Source: Mycobacterium sp. DL440 (GTDB taxonomy: Bacteria > Actinomycetota > Actinomycetes > Mycobacteriales > Mycobacteriaceae). Taken from it: a DNA stretch of 64,000 nt. The stretch lies in contig NZ_CP050191.1 in NCBI RefSeq assembly GCF_011745145.1, positions 4,942,225-5,006,224 of the forward strand. Reading direction: 5' to 3'. Under the pieces are notes generated by a model, which made no database searches, was not told the origin of the DNA, and was given only the letters and a program-made list of their open reading frames with translations. The translations under genes and the position numbers were made by a program. Numbering within the stretch: the first letter of the stretch is position 1; each line of letters starts with the position of its first letter. Shown here piece by piece: positions 48,930 to 56,159 of this stretch.

Positions 48930-49691
48930 ACCGGGCCCCACGAGCAACTCGAGCCGCAGCGCCGCACGCTCAAGATCGAGATCGCCGTCGTGCTCGCGGT
49001 GACCTTCGGGCTCAGCGCCTACACCGCGGGCCTACGGCTCATCGAAGCGGTGCTGCTCGGCCTGTCGGGGCAGACCGTCGCGCTCAACCCGAAGCGCTCC
49101 CCGTTCGACCTGATCGACCTCGGCCTGCACCTGGCCGTCGTCCTGCAACTGCTGGCCTGGGGCGCACTGGCCCTGTACCTGTTGTGGCGCAGCGGTTTCG
49201 GACCGTCCGCGATCGGGCTGTCCCGTCCGCAGTGGCTCACCGACGGTTTGGGTGGGCTCGGCCTGGCCCTGCTCATCGGTCTGCCGGGGTTGGGGTTCTA
49301 CGTGCTGGCCCGGGTGCTGGGCCTGAGTGCCGATGTGGAACCCGCCGAGCTGTACGACACCTGGTGGAGCATCCCGATGCTGCTCGGCGTGGCGTTCGCC
49401 AACGGCTGGGCCGAAGAGATCATCGTGGTGGGGTTCCTGCTGACCCGGCTGCGTCAACTCGACGTCAGTCCCGGGCGGGCCCTGGTGATCTCCAGCCTGC
49501 TGCGCGGCGCCTATCACCTCTACCAGGGCTACAGTGCGGGTCTCGGCAACATCGTGATGGGCCTGGTGTTCGGCTACGCGTGGCAGCGCACCGGGCGGCT
49601 GTGGCCGCTGATCATCGCCCACACCCTGATCGACGCGGTGGCGTTCGTCGGCTACGCGCTGGTGGCCGATCATCTGAGTTGGCTGCGATAA
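48927..49691 (+). CDS. CPBP-family intramembrane metalloprotease
   Basis: A 254-residue membrane protein with about seven hydrophobic segments. The CPBP (CAAX protease and bacteriocin-processing/ABI) motifs are NGWAEEIIVVGFLLTRLRQ (EExxxxxxxxR), SSLLRGAYHLYQGY and PLIIAHTLIDAVAF, providing the glutamates and histidines of the intramembrane metal site. Family members cleave prenylated or membrane substrates or protect against self-made bacteriocins; the substrate here is unknown. The GTG start at 48927 follows a -10 element directly. It lies 46 bases after the IdeR-controlled gene and 25 before the LCP gene. Confidence 0.87.
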   Translation: MTGPHEQLEPQRRTLKIEIAVVLAVTFGLSAYTAGLRLIEAVLLGLSGQTVALNPKRSPFDLIDLGLHLAVVLQLLAWGALALYLLWRSGFGPSAIGLSRPQWLTDGLGGLGLALLIGLPGLGFYVLARVLGLSADVEPAELYDTWWSIPMLLGVAFANGWAEEIIVVGFLLTRLRQLDVSPGRALVISSLLRGAYHLYQGYSAGLGNIVMGLVFGYAWQRTGRLWPLIIAHTLIDAVAFVGYALVADHLSWLR

Positions 49692-49704
49692 CGCGCCCGG
49701 CACG

Positions 49705-49719
49705 TACATTTCTGCTGTG
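49705..49719 (+). promoter_or_regulatory. Candidate leaderless promoter of the LCP gene
   Basis: TACATT at 49705-49710 ends 6 bases before GTG 49717 and no ribosome-binding site is visible, the same layout as the preceding gene. Confidence 0.55.
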
Positions 49720-50955
49720 GACGACTTTCCGGTTTCAGGCGGACCGCCCGACCCGCGCTCGCGGCGCCCGGAACCGCGCCGCCGTGGCAACGAGCCGTCC
49801 CAGGTGATCCGGCGTGACCCGAACCACCGCCCGCCCTGGCCGCCGAATCCGCCCACGCCGCCGCGACAACCACCGAGGCAGCCCCCGCCCAGATCTGCGC
49901 CACCGCCACCGCCACCGCGTCCACCCCGGGGGTCGTCCGCGCCCCGGCCCGCCGCGGTCCGTCCGCCCGCGCCCGCGCCGGTGCGCAAGCCGCGCCGACG
50001 ACGCCGCTGGGGGCGTCTGGTGTTGGCGGTGCTGGTCGTCGGCGTCCTCGCGCTGATCGGCGGCGGCGTGTGGATCGACTCGTCGCTGCACCGCATTCCG
50101 GCGCTGGCCGACTATCCCGAGCGGCCCGGGGCGGCGCACGGCACCACCTGGCTGCTGGTCGGATCGGACAGTCGCCAGAACCTCAGCCCCGAGCAGCAGG
50201 CCGAGCTGGCCACCGGCGGGGACATCGGCAACGGCCGCACCGACACCATCCTGTTGGTGCACGTTCCCGGGATCGGCTCGGGCACACCGGCCACCATGGT
50301 CTCGATTCCCCGGGATTCCTACCTGCCGATCCCGGGCTACGGCGAGGACAAGGTCAACGCCGCATTCTCACTGGGCGGGGCGCCGCTGCTGGCGCAGACC
50401 GTCGAGCAGGCGACCGGACTGCGCCTCGACCATTACGCCGAGATCGGTTTCGACGGTTTCGCCGCGCTCGTCGACGCGGTGGGCGGGGTGACGATGTGCC
50501 CCGCCGAGCCGATCAGCGACCCGCTGGCCGGAATCGACCTTCCGGCGGGGTGCCAGGAGTTCAACGGCCGCAATGCGCTCGGCTACGTCCGCAGCCGCGC
50601 CACGCCGCGCGCCGATCTGGACCGGATGACGCACCAGCGGGCGTTCATGTCCGCACTGCTGCACCGGGCCACCAGCCCGGAGGTGCTGATCAACCCCCTG
50701 CGGTGGCAGCCGATGGCCCGCGCGGCCACCAACTCGGTGGCCGTCGACCAGGACGCCCGCGTCTGGGATCTGGGCCGGCTGGCCTGGGCGATGCACGGCG
50801 ACATGGTGACCACGTCGGTGCCGATCGGCGAGTTCACCGGAAGCGATTCGGGTGCGGTGGTGGTGTGGGACAGCGACGCCGCAGGCCGGTTGTTCACCGC
50901 GCTGGCCAACGACACAGCCGTTCCAGACGACGTCATCGAAAAGCCGCAACCTTGA
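49717..50955 (+). CDS. LytR-CpsA-Psr (LCP) family envelope ligase
   Basis: A 412-residue protein with a Pro/Arg-rich cytosolic head (about 95 residues, PPRQPPRQPPPRSAPPPPPP), one membrane helix (LVLAVLVVGVLALIGGGVWI) and an extracytoplasmic LCP domain. That domain shows LLVGSDSRQNL, GRTDTILLVHVPGIG, MVSIPRDSYLPIPGYGEDKVNAAFSLGG and GYVRSRATPRADLDRMTHQR, the arginines and aspartates that bind the lipid pyrophosphate and metal. LCP enzymes attach wall glycopolymers to peptidoglycan; in mycobacteria Lcp1 joins arabinogalactan. By position it is the counterpart of Rv3840. The C-terminal LytR_C domain seen in some paralogues is absent. Confidence 0.9.
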   Translation: MDDFPVSGGPPDPRSRRPEPRRRGNEPSQVIRRDPNHRPPWPPNPPTPPRQPPRQPPPRSAPPPPPPRPPRGSSAPRPAAVRPPAPAPVRKPRRRRRWGRLVLAVLVVGVLALIGGGVWIDSSLHRIPALADYPERPGAAHGTTWLLVGSDSRQNLSPEQQAELATGGDIGNGRTDTILLVHVPGIGSGTPATMVSIPRDSYLPIPGYGEDKVNAAFSLGGAPLLAQTVEQATGLRLDHYAEIGFDGFAALVDAVGGVTMCPAEPISDPLAGIDLPAGCQEFNGRNALGYVRSRATPRADLDRMTHQRAFMSALLHRATSPEVLINPLRWQPMARAATNSVAVDQDARVWDLGRLAWAMHGDMVTTSVPIGEFTGSDSGAVVVWDSDAAGRLFTALANDTAVPDDVIEKPQP

Positions 50956-50957
50956 GC

Positions 50958-51040
50958 TTAGGCAAAGCTAAATACGGCAATAGCGAATTCCGGATGGCAG
51001 ATGTAATGCGCCCAACGCAACTAAGGTAAAGCTGGCCTCA
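50958..51040 (+). promoter_or_regulatory. Tandem degenerate IdeR-like boxes upstream of bfrB
   Basis: Two 19-base sites are seen: one beginning TTAGGCAAAGCTAAATA at 50958, with a good left half only, and TAAGGTAAAGCTGGCCTCA at 51022-51040 (15 of 19 against the IdeR consensus). A third half-like TGAGGTCAACCT lies just after, from 51042. The bfrB start is at 51094. In M. tuberculosis iron-bound IdeR activates bfrB through several upstream boxes, often by opposing nucleoid proteins. Spacing here fits that model. Confidence 0.65.
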
Positions 51041-51093
51041 ATGAGGTCAACCTTCGATGACAATACCTTCTGACCTGCTATATCCTCGCCGTC

Positions 51094-51642
51094 ATGACGA
51101 CGAGCGGTGAACACGACACCAAATTCCATGCACTTGTTCAGGACCAGGTTCGCAGCGAGTTCACCGCGTCACAGCAATACATCGCAATTGCAGTTTATTT
51201 CGACGGTGCCGATCTACCGCAACTCGCCAGGCACTTCTATGCGCAGGCGGTCGAAGAGCGCAACCACGCCATGATGCTGGTCCAATACCTGCTCGATCGG
51301 GATATCGACGCCGAGATCCCGGGAGTCGACGCGGTGTGCAACCGCTTCGACGCTCCTCGTGATGCGCTCGCGCTGGCGCTGAGCCAGGAGCGCACCGTCA
51401 CCGAACAGATCAGCCGGCTCGCCAGCGTCGCCCGCGAGGAGGGCGACTACCTCGGCGAGCAGTTCATGCAGTGGTTCCTCAAGGAGCAGATCGAAGAGGT
51501 CGCGTCGATGGCGACGCTGGTGCGCATCGCCGACCGCGCCGGTTCCAACCTGTTCCACATCGAGGACTTCGTCGCCCGGGAACTCGCCGGTGGCACCGGT
51601 GCCGACGCGGCAGCCCCGAAGGCCGCGGGCGGCAACCTTTAG
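51094..51642 (+). CDS. bfrB: BfrB, ferritin
   Basis: A 182-residue ferritin that oxidises Fe(II) and stores iron in a 24-subunit shell. The ferroxidase residues are all present: Glu22 (VRSEFTAS), Glu55 and His58 (VEERNHAM), Glu99 (SQERTVTE), Gln132 and Glu135 (EQIEEVAS). There is no haem-ligand methionine at the bacterioferritin position, so this is the ferritin-type BfrB rather than BfrA. Start ATG 51094. The short C-terminal tail is Gly/Ala-rich. IdeR-like boxes upstream predict induction in high iron. It is convergent with glpQ1, 3 bases apart. Confidence 0.96.
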   Translation: MTTSGEHDTKFHALVQDQVRSEFTASQQYIAIAVYFDGADLPQLARHFYAQAVEERNHAMMLVQYLLDRDIDAEIPGVDAVCNRFDAPRDALALALSQERTVTEQISRLASVAREEGDYLGEQFMQWFLKEQIEEVASMATLVRIADRAGSNLFHIEDFVARELAGGTGADAAAPKAAGGNL

Positions 51643-51645
51643 CTT

Positions 51646-52530
51646 TCAGTCCCGGCCCGCACCGGTCAGGCCGTTCTGCAGCCAACTCTTGGTGCGGCCG
51701 GGGTGATTCGTCGCCACCCATCCCACACCGATGTCGCGGCAGAACTGAACGTCTTCGTAATGGTCGACGGTCCAGCAGTACAGTGCCCGGCCCTGGGCGG
51801 CGGCCCGGTCCACCAGCTCGGGATGCTCACGCAGGGTCGCAATGGACGGACCGACCGCGGTGGCCCCGACCGTCGTGGCGGCACCGCCGCCCAGATACCG
51901 CGACGTCTCACCGAGCAGCACCGTGGGCAGCATCGGAGCGGCCCGGCGAATTCGCCACACGGCAGCCGCCGAGAAGGACATCACCACCGCGCGGGACAGA
52001 TCGGCCGAGGCCGGGGCGGCGATTCCGTACCGGTGCAGCAAGGCCAGCACCTTGTTCTCCACCAGCGCGCCGTAGCGCACCGGGTGTTTGGTCTCGATGA
52101 ACAACTTGACCGGCCGCTTCCAGTCCAGCACCAGCGACACGAGGTCGTCGAGGGTCAGCAGCCCGGTATCGCCCAGGGCCCCCTCGACGTCTTCGTCGGT
52201 TTCGTCGACGTCGTCACCGTCGTCGGAGCGTCCACCGGCGTGCCACGACCCGTAATCCAGCCTGCGTAACTCGGCCAGCGTCATCTCACTGACCAGACCG
52301 GTGCCCGTGGAGGTGCGGTCCACTCGGCGATCGTGCACGCACACCAGGTGTCCGTCGCGGGTCAGCCGCACATCGCATTCCACACCGTCGGCACCTTCAC
52401 GCAGCGCCAGGTCGTAAGCGGCAAGCGTATGTTCGGGCTTCTCGGCGGATGCTCCCCGGTGGGCGACCACGAACGGATGCCCAGGCCCCGGTGTCGCCTG
52501 CGCAGCGGCTCCGTCGTCGCCCGTTTCCAT
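51646..52530 (-). CDS. glpQ1: GlpQ1, glycerophosphodiester phosphodiesterase
   Basis: A 294-residue GDPD-family TIM-barrel enzyme that hydrolyses glycerophosphodiesters to glycerol-3-phosphate and an alcohol. Catalytic features are VVAHRGASAEKPEHTLAAYD (HR and the downstream E), GVECDVRLTRDGHLVCVHD (E, D and H) and FIETKHPVRYG. An acidic insert (DDGDDVDETDEDVEG) is unusual and lies between the second and third strands. No signal peptide is visible, so it is likely cytosolic. Six bases after the DUF4328 gene on the same strand, so probably one transcript. Confidence 0.93.
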   Translation of the reverse strand: METGDDGAAAQATPGPGHPFVVAHRGASAEKPEHTLAAYDLALREGADGVECDVRLTRDGHLVCVHDRRVDRTSTGTGLVSEMTLAELRRLDYGSWHAGGRSDDGDDVDETDEDVEGALGDTGLLTLDDLVSLVLDWKRPVKLFIETKHPVRYGALVENKVLALLHRYGIAAPASADLSRAVVMSFSAAAVWRIRRAAPMLPTVLLGETSRYLGGGAATTVGATAVGPSIATLREHPELVDRAAAQGRALYCWTVDHYEDVQFCRDIGVGWVATNHPGRTKSWLQNGLTGAGRD

Positions 52531-52535
52531 ATCGC

Positions 52536-53654
52536 CTATGCTGCCGGGTTCTGCCCTTGGGTCTCAACCGGAACGGCGGATTCAGCGGAATCCTCACAAT
52601 TCTGCGAAGTGTCGGCCGCCTCGGTGTCGACCGGGGACGGGTCAGGAGCCGGGTTCGGACCAGCGGACTCGGGCTCGATCACCACCCAGCGCCGCACGCT
52701 GCGCTCAGCCGTCGTACCGCTGCCCTCGAACCCGACGAACACCTTGGCGGTCAACAGGAATGCCGCCAGCGCCAACAGGTACCCGACAATCGCGGTCACG
52801 GTGTTGTTCGCGATGTTCTGCGGTGTGTCGTTGAAGAACGTCACGTACAGGGTGCTCACCATCGACGCGAACGCGACCACTGCGCTGAACACCCAAACGA
52901 TCCACCACACCGCGATCTGGCGACGCAGGTGTGAGAGGCGTCCTTCGAGAACGGCCAGTTCCCACACGAACACCGGCGCCATCACGAGGTTCACACCGGG
53001 CAGTAGACAGCACAGCCACAGTGTCCTGGTGCTGCGCGGATCCACCTCGCCGTGCGCGGCATACCCGGCGGCCCGCCGCGTGATCAGCCAACGCACCAGC
53101 GACACCACCGCGACGACCACGACGCCCATCGCCACCACGCTGGCCAGCAGCCCGATAACCACGCCGCCGATCGCGATCAGCGGATGCAGCAGCACGCTGC
53201 GGTTGATGAGCAGCAGCACGTAACGAATCACGTGGGCGAAGGCGGCGATTCCCAGCACCACCATGGCCGCGACGAGCATGAGGCGCACATTGCCGGCATC
53301 GGTCTCGGCGTCGGTCTTCTGAGGCTGCTCCTCGAGCTCGAACTGTTGGTGCAGCCCCCAACTCGGAATCGCGCGGTAGTGCGGCGTCGGGCCGAGCGGA
53401 CGCCGCTGCCGGCGCTGGTGTGGCGGAGGGCCTGGACGCACGGCGATCCAGCGATAGCCGGGGGCTAGATGCGGTGGAGTGTGCCCTGCCGCCGGCGACG
53501 ACGGCGCCGCAGGCCGGGCAGCGGGTCCCCACTGAGACTGCGGCGACGACGGTGCCGAGGGGGCCAACAACGAGCCGCCGCACCGCGGACACCACGACCG
53601 CTGCCGGTCACGCACGTTCCAGCGCGTCCCGCACTGCGAACACACCTGGATCAT
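52536..53654 (-). CDS. DUF4328 membrane protein with N-terminal zinc ribbon (Rv3843c)
   Basis: A 372-residue protein. It opens with a rubredoxin-like zinc ribbon, CSQCGTRWNVRDRQRSWCPRCG, then a Pro-rich linker and a block of five or six membrane helices with the DUF4328 pattern (PLIAIGGVVIGLLASVVAMG, STRTLWLCCLLPGVNLVMAPVFVWELAVLE). The C-terminal tail is acidic and Ser/Thr/Pro-rich. It corresponds to Rv3843c, a predicted transmembrane protein of unknown function. It is 5 bases ahead of glpQ1 on the same strand. The zinc ribbon faces the cytosol by the positive-inside rule. Confidence 0.82.
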   Translation of the reverse strand: MIQVCSQCGTRWNVRDRQRSWCPRCGGSLLAPSAPSSPQSQWGPAARPAAPSSPAAGHTPPHLAPGYRWIAVRPGPPPHQRRQRRPLGPTPHYRAIPSWGLHQQFELEEQPQKTDAETDAGNVRLMLVAAMVVLGIAAFAHVIRYVLLLINRSVLLHPLIAIGGVVIGLLASVVAMGVVVVAVVSLVRWLITRRAAGYAAHGEVDPRSTRTLWLCCLLPGVNLVMAPVFVWELAVLEGRLSHLRRQIAVWWIVWVFSAVVAFASMVSTLYVTFFNDTPQNIANNTVTAIVGYLLALAAFLLTAKVFVGFEGSGTTAERSVRRWVVIEPESAGPNPAPDPSPVDTEAADTSQNCEDSAESAVPVETQGQNPAA

Positions 53655-53694
53655 GCGGCCAGCCTAGTCACGATCTCGGGACAGGTCCCCGACC

Positions 53695-54036
53695 TCAGAC
53701 GGTTCCCGGGCCGCCGGCGTCGGTGATGACGGGGCGTCCGGCACCGGCCCAGGCCAACATTCCGCCCTCGACATTGACCGGGGTGTAACCGTTGCGGGCC
53801 AGATAGTTCGCCACCCGCAGGGAACGTCCACCCGCGTGGCAGATCACATACAGCTCGGCGTCGGGGTCGATCTCGGCGATTCGCGTCGGCACATCACCCA
53901 TCGGGATGTGCTGGGCACCTTCAGCGTGACCGCGTTGCCATTCGTCATCCTCACGGACGTCGAGCAGCACCACAGCACCTTCGAACGTGGTGGGTACCGC
54001 AGCGATATCTGCCTTCCCGACTTCCACATCGTCCAT
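53695..54036 (-). CDS. Single-domain rhodanese-like sulfurtransferase
   Basis: A 113-residue rhodanese fold starting at ATG 54036 (DDVEVGKADIAAV). Motifs are VVLLDVREDDEWQRGHAEGAQHIPMGDVPTR and the active-site loop YVICHAGGRSLRVANYLA, where Cys is the sulfur-carrying residue. It ends with the usual GYTPVNVEGGMLAWAGAGRPV. Such proteins carry persulfide sulfur in the cytosol; the acceptor is unknown. A longer frame upstream is a shadow over a non-coding stretch. It is separated from the DUF4328 gene by 40 bases. Confidence 0.9.
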   Translation of the reverse strand: MDDVEVGKADIAAVPTTFEGAVVLLDVREDDEWQRGHAEGAQHIPMGDVPTRIAEIDPDAELYVICHAGGRSLRVANYLARNGYTPVNVEGGMLAWAGAGRPVITDAGGPGTV

Positions 54037-54112
54037 GCCGTCAATGCTCGCATGCCGACACCGGCGAGCGCACCCGACCCTGATCGCTTGTCGCGGCGTT
54101 AGCAACGCAAAG

Positions 54113-54212
54113 CTATCCACAGTTTCCACAGGTTCATCCACAGCCCCGGCACCTGGAGAAAAGCCCCCGAAATGGGCGTTACTGTGCGGTAGCTGTCCAT
54201 CACTGTGGATAA
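54113..54212. other. Cluster of DnaA-box-like 9-mers
   Basis: Four matches to TTATCCACA occur in 100 bases: CTATCCACA (54113-54121, 8/9), GTTTCCACA (54122-54130, 7/9), TCATCCACA (54134-54142, 8/9) and, on the minus strand, TTATCCACA (54204-54212, 9/9). Three are almost contiguous and in the same orientation. In a genome this GC-rich such AT-containing 9-mers should be rare by chance. It is not an origin: no dnaA/dnaN neighbours and no AT-rich unwinding element. A DnaA-binding regulatory or titration site is possible. Confidence 0.55.
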
Positions 54213-54381
54213 ACCTGGGGTGTTCTCGGCAGCGATCAACAACCACCACAGGCGCGGAGCGAAATTAAGCACTCGGCTAAACCGCGGCCATCGGCACCGG
54301 CCGGGTCACTTGGGATCAGCCTGATTCCAGGCGCCGGGTAATCGACGCGGAGGCCGATTTTCTCCTGGCCATTACACGGGC

Positions 54382-54411
54382 TATGATCGGCGTCACACCA
54401 GCTGTTGTGAC
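54382..54411 (+). promoter_or_regulatory. -10 element plus overlapping 20-bp palindrome upstream of the small membrane protein
   Basis: TATGAT (54382-54387) is a near-consensus -10. Five bases on, GTCACACCAGCTGTTGTGAC (54392-54411) is a palindrome with 18 of 20 bases symmetric, outer arms GTCACA/TGTGAC. It would cover the transcription start, the usual place for an operator. No convincing -35 is seen. The leader to ATG 54460 would be about 65 bases. Confidence 0.55.
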
Positions 54412-54459
54412 AGAACTCACTGGAGGACAAGCATCGATCGTGCAGGTCAGGAGTGTTTG

Positions 54460-54618
54460 ATGGCGTCACATCCGATCGGTTCGGGTTCAGCGTTTCCGCA
54501 GCCCGAATGGCATTCATCCGGACATCTGCAGACCCGTAACCAGTCGATGGCCTTCCTTCGGGCCAGCGTGATCGCCCTGCTGCTGCTCGGCGTACTGGCC
54601 GTGATCGTCTTGTTCTGA
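54460..54618 (+). CDS. Small single-pass membrane protein (52 residues)
   Basis: ATG 54460, preceded by CAGGAG at 7-9 bases, opens a 52-residue frame to TGA 54618. The first 28 residues are polar (MASHPIGSGSAFPQPEWHSS, then GHLQTRNQS). The rest is one hydrophobic helix, MAFLRASVIALLLLGVLAVI ending VLF, so the protein would be a single-pass membrane protein with a cytosolic head. It is too short for standard gene-length cut-offs. A -10 element and a palindrome lie upstream, and sodA begins 151 bases downstream on the same strand. I do not recognise the family. The combination of ribosome-binding site, topology and promoter supports a real gene. Confidence 0.7.
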   Translation: MASHPIGSGSAFPQPEWHSSGHLQTRNQSMAFLRASVIALLLLGVLAVIVLF

Positions 54619-54769
54619 CCACCACCCGATCGGGTATACGTGTGGTCGGCGCGCGCGTCCTTGCGGTGCGCCTTGCGATGGAGCAATGTTGGCAGTGATC
54701 TTGAGCGTCGAACTTGAGCATCAGAAGCTGACGCCTGGCTCCATCGATCGATAATGAGGAAGGAATCTC

Positions 54770-55393
54770 GTGGCTGAATACACCTTGCCGGACCTGGATT
54801 ACGACTACGGAGCTCTGGAGCCCCACATCTCCGGGCAGATCAACGAACTCCACCACAGCAAGCACCACGCGGCGTACGTCAAGGGCGTCAACGATGCCGT
54901 CGCGAAGCTCGACGAGGCGCGGGCCAACAGTGACCACGCTGCGATCTTCCTCAACGAGAAGAACCTGGCCTTCCACCTCGGCGGCCACGTGAACCACTCG
55001 ATCTGGTGGAAGAACCTGTCCCCCAACGGTGGCGACAAGCCGACGGGCGACCTCGCCGCGGCGATCGATGATCAGTTCGGCTCGTTCGACAAGTTCCAGG
55101 CGCAGTTCACCGCCGCCGCCAACGGGCTGCAGGGTTCGGGTTGGGCGGTGCTCGGCTACGACAGCCTCGGCGACCGGCTGCTCACCTTCCAGCTCTACGA
55201 CCAGCAGGCCAACGTGCCGCTGGGCATCATCCCGCTGCTGCAGGTCGACATGTGGGAGCACGCCTTCTACCTGCAGTACAAGAACGTCAAGGCCGACTAC
55301 GTCAAGGCCTTCTGGAATGTCGTGAACTGGGAGGACGTGCAGAACCGCTACGCAGCGGCCACCTCCAAGACCAACGGCCTGATCTTCGGCTAG
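54770..55393 (+). CDS. sodA: SodA, superoxide dismutase (Mn/Fe family, manganese type by key residue)
   Basis: A 207-residue superoxide dismutase starting at GTG 54770 after AGGAAGGA. Metal ligands are His28 (LHHSKHH), His76 (GHVNHS), Asp160 and His164 (VDMWEHAFY). Residue 145, in LYDQQANVP, is Gln. Published work on the M. tuberculosis enzyme links His145 to iron use and the H145Q change to manganese, so this enzyme is predicted to use manganese, as in fast growers. It has no signal peptide; the mycobacterial enzymes are exported by non-classical routes. A hairpin terminator lies 54 bases after the stop. Confidence 0.96.
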   Translation: MAEYTLPDLDYDYGALEPHISGQINELHHSKHHAAYVKGVNDAVAKLDEARANSDHAAIFLNEKNLAFHLGGHVNHSIWWKNLSPNGGDKPTGDLAAAIDDQFGSFDKFQAQFTAAANGLQGSGWAVLGYDSLGDRLLTFQLYDQQANVPLGIIPLLQVDMWEHAFYLQYKNVKADYVKAFWNVVNWEDVQNRYAAATSKTNGLIFG

Positions 55394-55446
55394 CTCCGGT
55401 CCCGGTCCGACTTCGAGGGCTTGATCGGTTTCTGATCTCTCATCAA

Positions 55447-55475
55447 GGGGCGTCGCGCACATTGCGTGACGCCCC
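55447..55475 (+). terminator. Hairpin terminator of sodA
   Basis: GGGGCGTCGCGC (55447-55458) and GCGTGACGCCCC (55464-55475) pair over 12 bp with one mismatch around the loop ACATT. A short pyrimidine-rich run (GCCCTCGTTCTT) follows. Confidence 0.7.
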
Positions 55476-55622
55476 GCCCTCGTTCTTGGCCGACTCGTTA
55501 CCCGCCGGATCCCGTGTCGCCTTGCACCGCCCCCGTTGCTGCCGCATTCTGATGTGATCGACCCACAGACGTGTCGGAGCACCGACCAACCGGCGAGCCA
55601 GCACCGATGTCCCGGAGGCGAT

Positions 55623-56159
55623 ATGGATACGACGGGGTCCGGCCGGGCGATTGAGATCGCCCCCTTTCATTCCGGCGGTGCGCTCAAAGGGTTTGTGGTG
55701 CTGGGCCGATGGCCCGACTCCACCAAAGAGTGGGCGCAGCTCCTCATGGTCACCGTCAGGGTCGCCTCGCTGCCCGGATTACTGTCCACCACAACGATTT
55801 TCGGCGTCCGCGAGGAATTGCCCGAGATGCCCCGCCCCGGTACCGTCGGCATTGTCATCGCAGAGGGACCGGTAGTCGGCGAATCCGCGGTTCCGCCCGG
55901 TTATTTCGCCGACCATCAACCGCCGGCACTACTGATGTTGCATCCACCTTCGGAGACAATGCCGTCGCTTCCCGAGTGCACCGGCGCCGCTTCGGGCTGC
56001 GTGTTGCTACCCGGCCTTCCACATCTCGGACTGGAACACCGCGCGGCCTGGGTGGAAGCCGAATCCGACGGCACGGTCACGTCTATGGTCAGCAGGGTGG
56101 GTGTCGACCCGATCAGCCATCCCGACACCGCGATCCTGGCGATGCTGTTGGCGGCGTAA
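55623..56159 (+). CDS. Conserved mycobacterial protein (Rv3847)
   Basis: A 178-residue soluble protein from ATG 55623 (DTTGSGRAIEIAPFHSGG), with GGAGGC upstream. Length and position directly after sodA match Rv3847 (177 aa) of M. tuberculosis. Visible segments include LKGFVVLGRWPDSTKEWAQL, LMVTVRVASLPGLLSTTTIF and DPISHPDTAILAMLLAA. No signal peptide, membrane helix or recognisable catalytic motif is seen. The region TVGIVIAEGPVVGES is Gly/Val-rich and beta-like. The function is unknown. It has its own 230-base upstream gap with the sodA terminator, so it is probably a separate transcript. Confidence 0.85.
   Translation: MDTTGSGRAIEIAPFHSGGALKGFVVLGRWPDSTKEWAQLLMVTVRVASLPGLLSTTTIFGVREELPEMPRPGTVGIVIAEGPVVGESAVPPGYFADHQPPALLMLHPPSETMPSLPECTGAASGCVLLPGLPHLGLEHRAAWVEAESDGTVTSMVSRVGVDPISHPDTAILAMLLAA

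Larger units (their letters stand above)
54037..54459. other. Intergenic region with DnaA-box-like cluster and a promoter
   Basis: No gene is supported in these 423 bases. The first half holds four DnaA-box-like 9-mers (54113-54212, listed separately). The second half holds a minimal promoter and an imperfect palindrome (54382-54411) directed at the small membrane protein gene. The stretch between 54215 and 54360 shows nothing I can name. Confidence 0.6.

Noticed and set aside
54113..54212. DnaA-box cluster considered as oriC
   Set aside because: No dnaA/dnaN neighbours, no AT-rich unwinding element and only four boxes.
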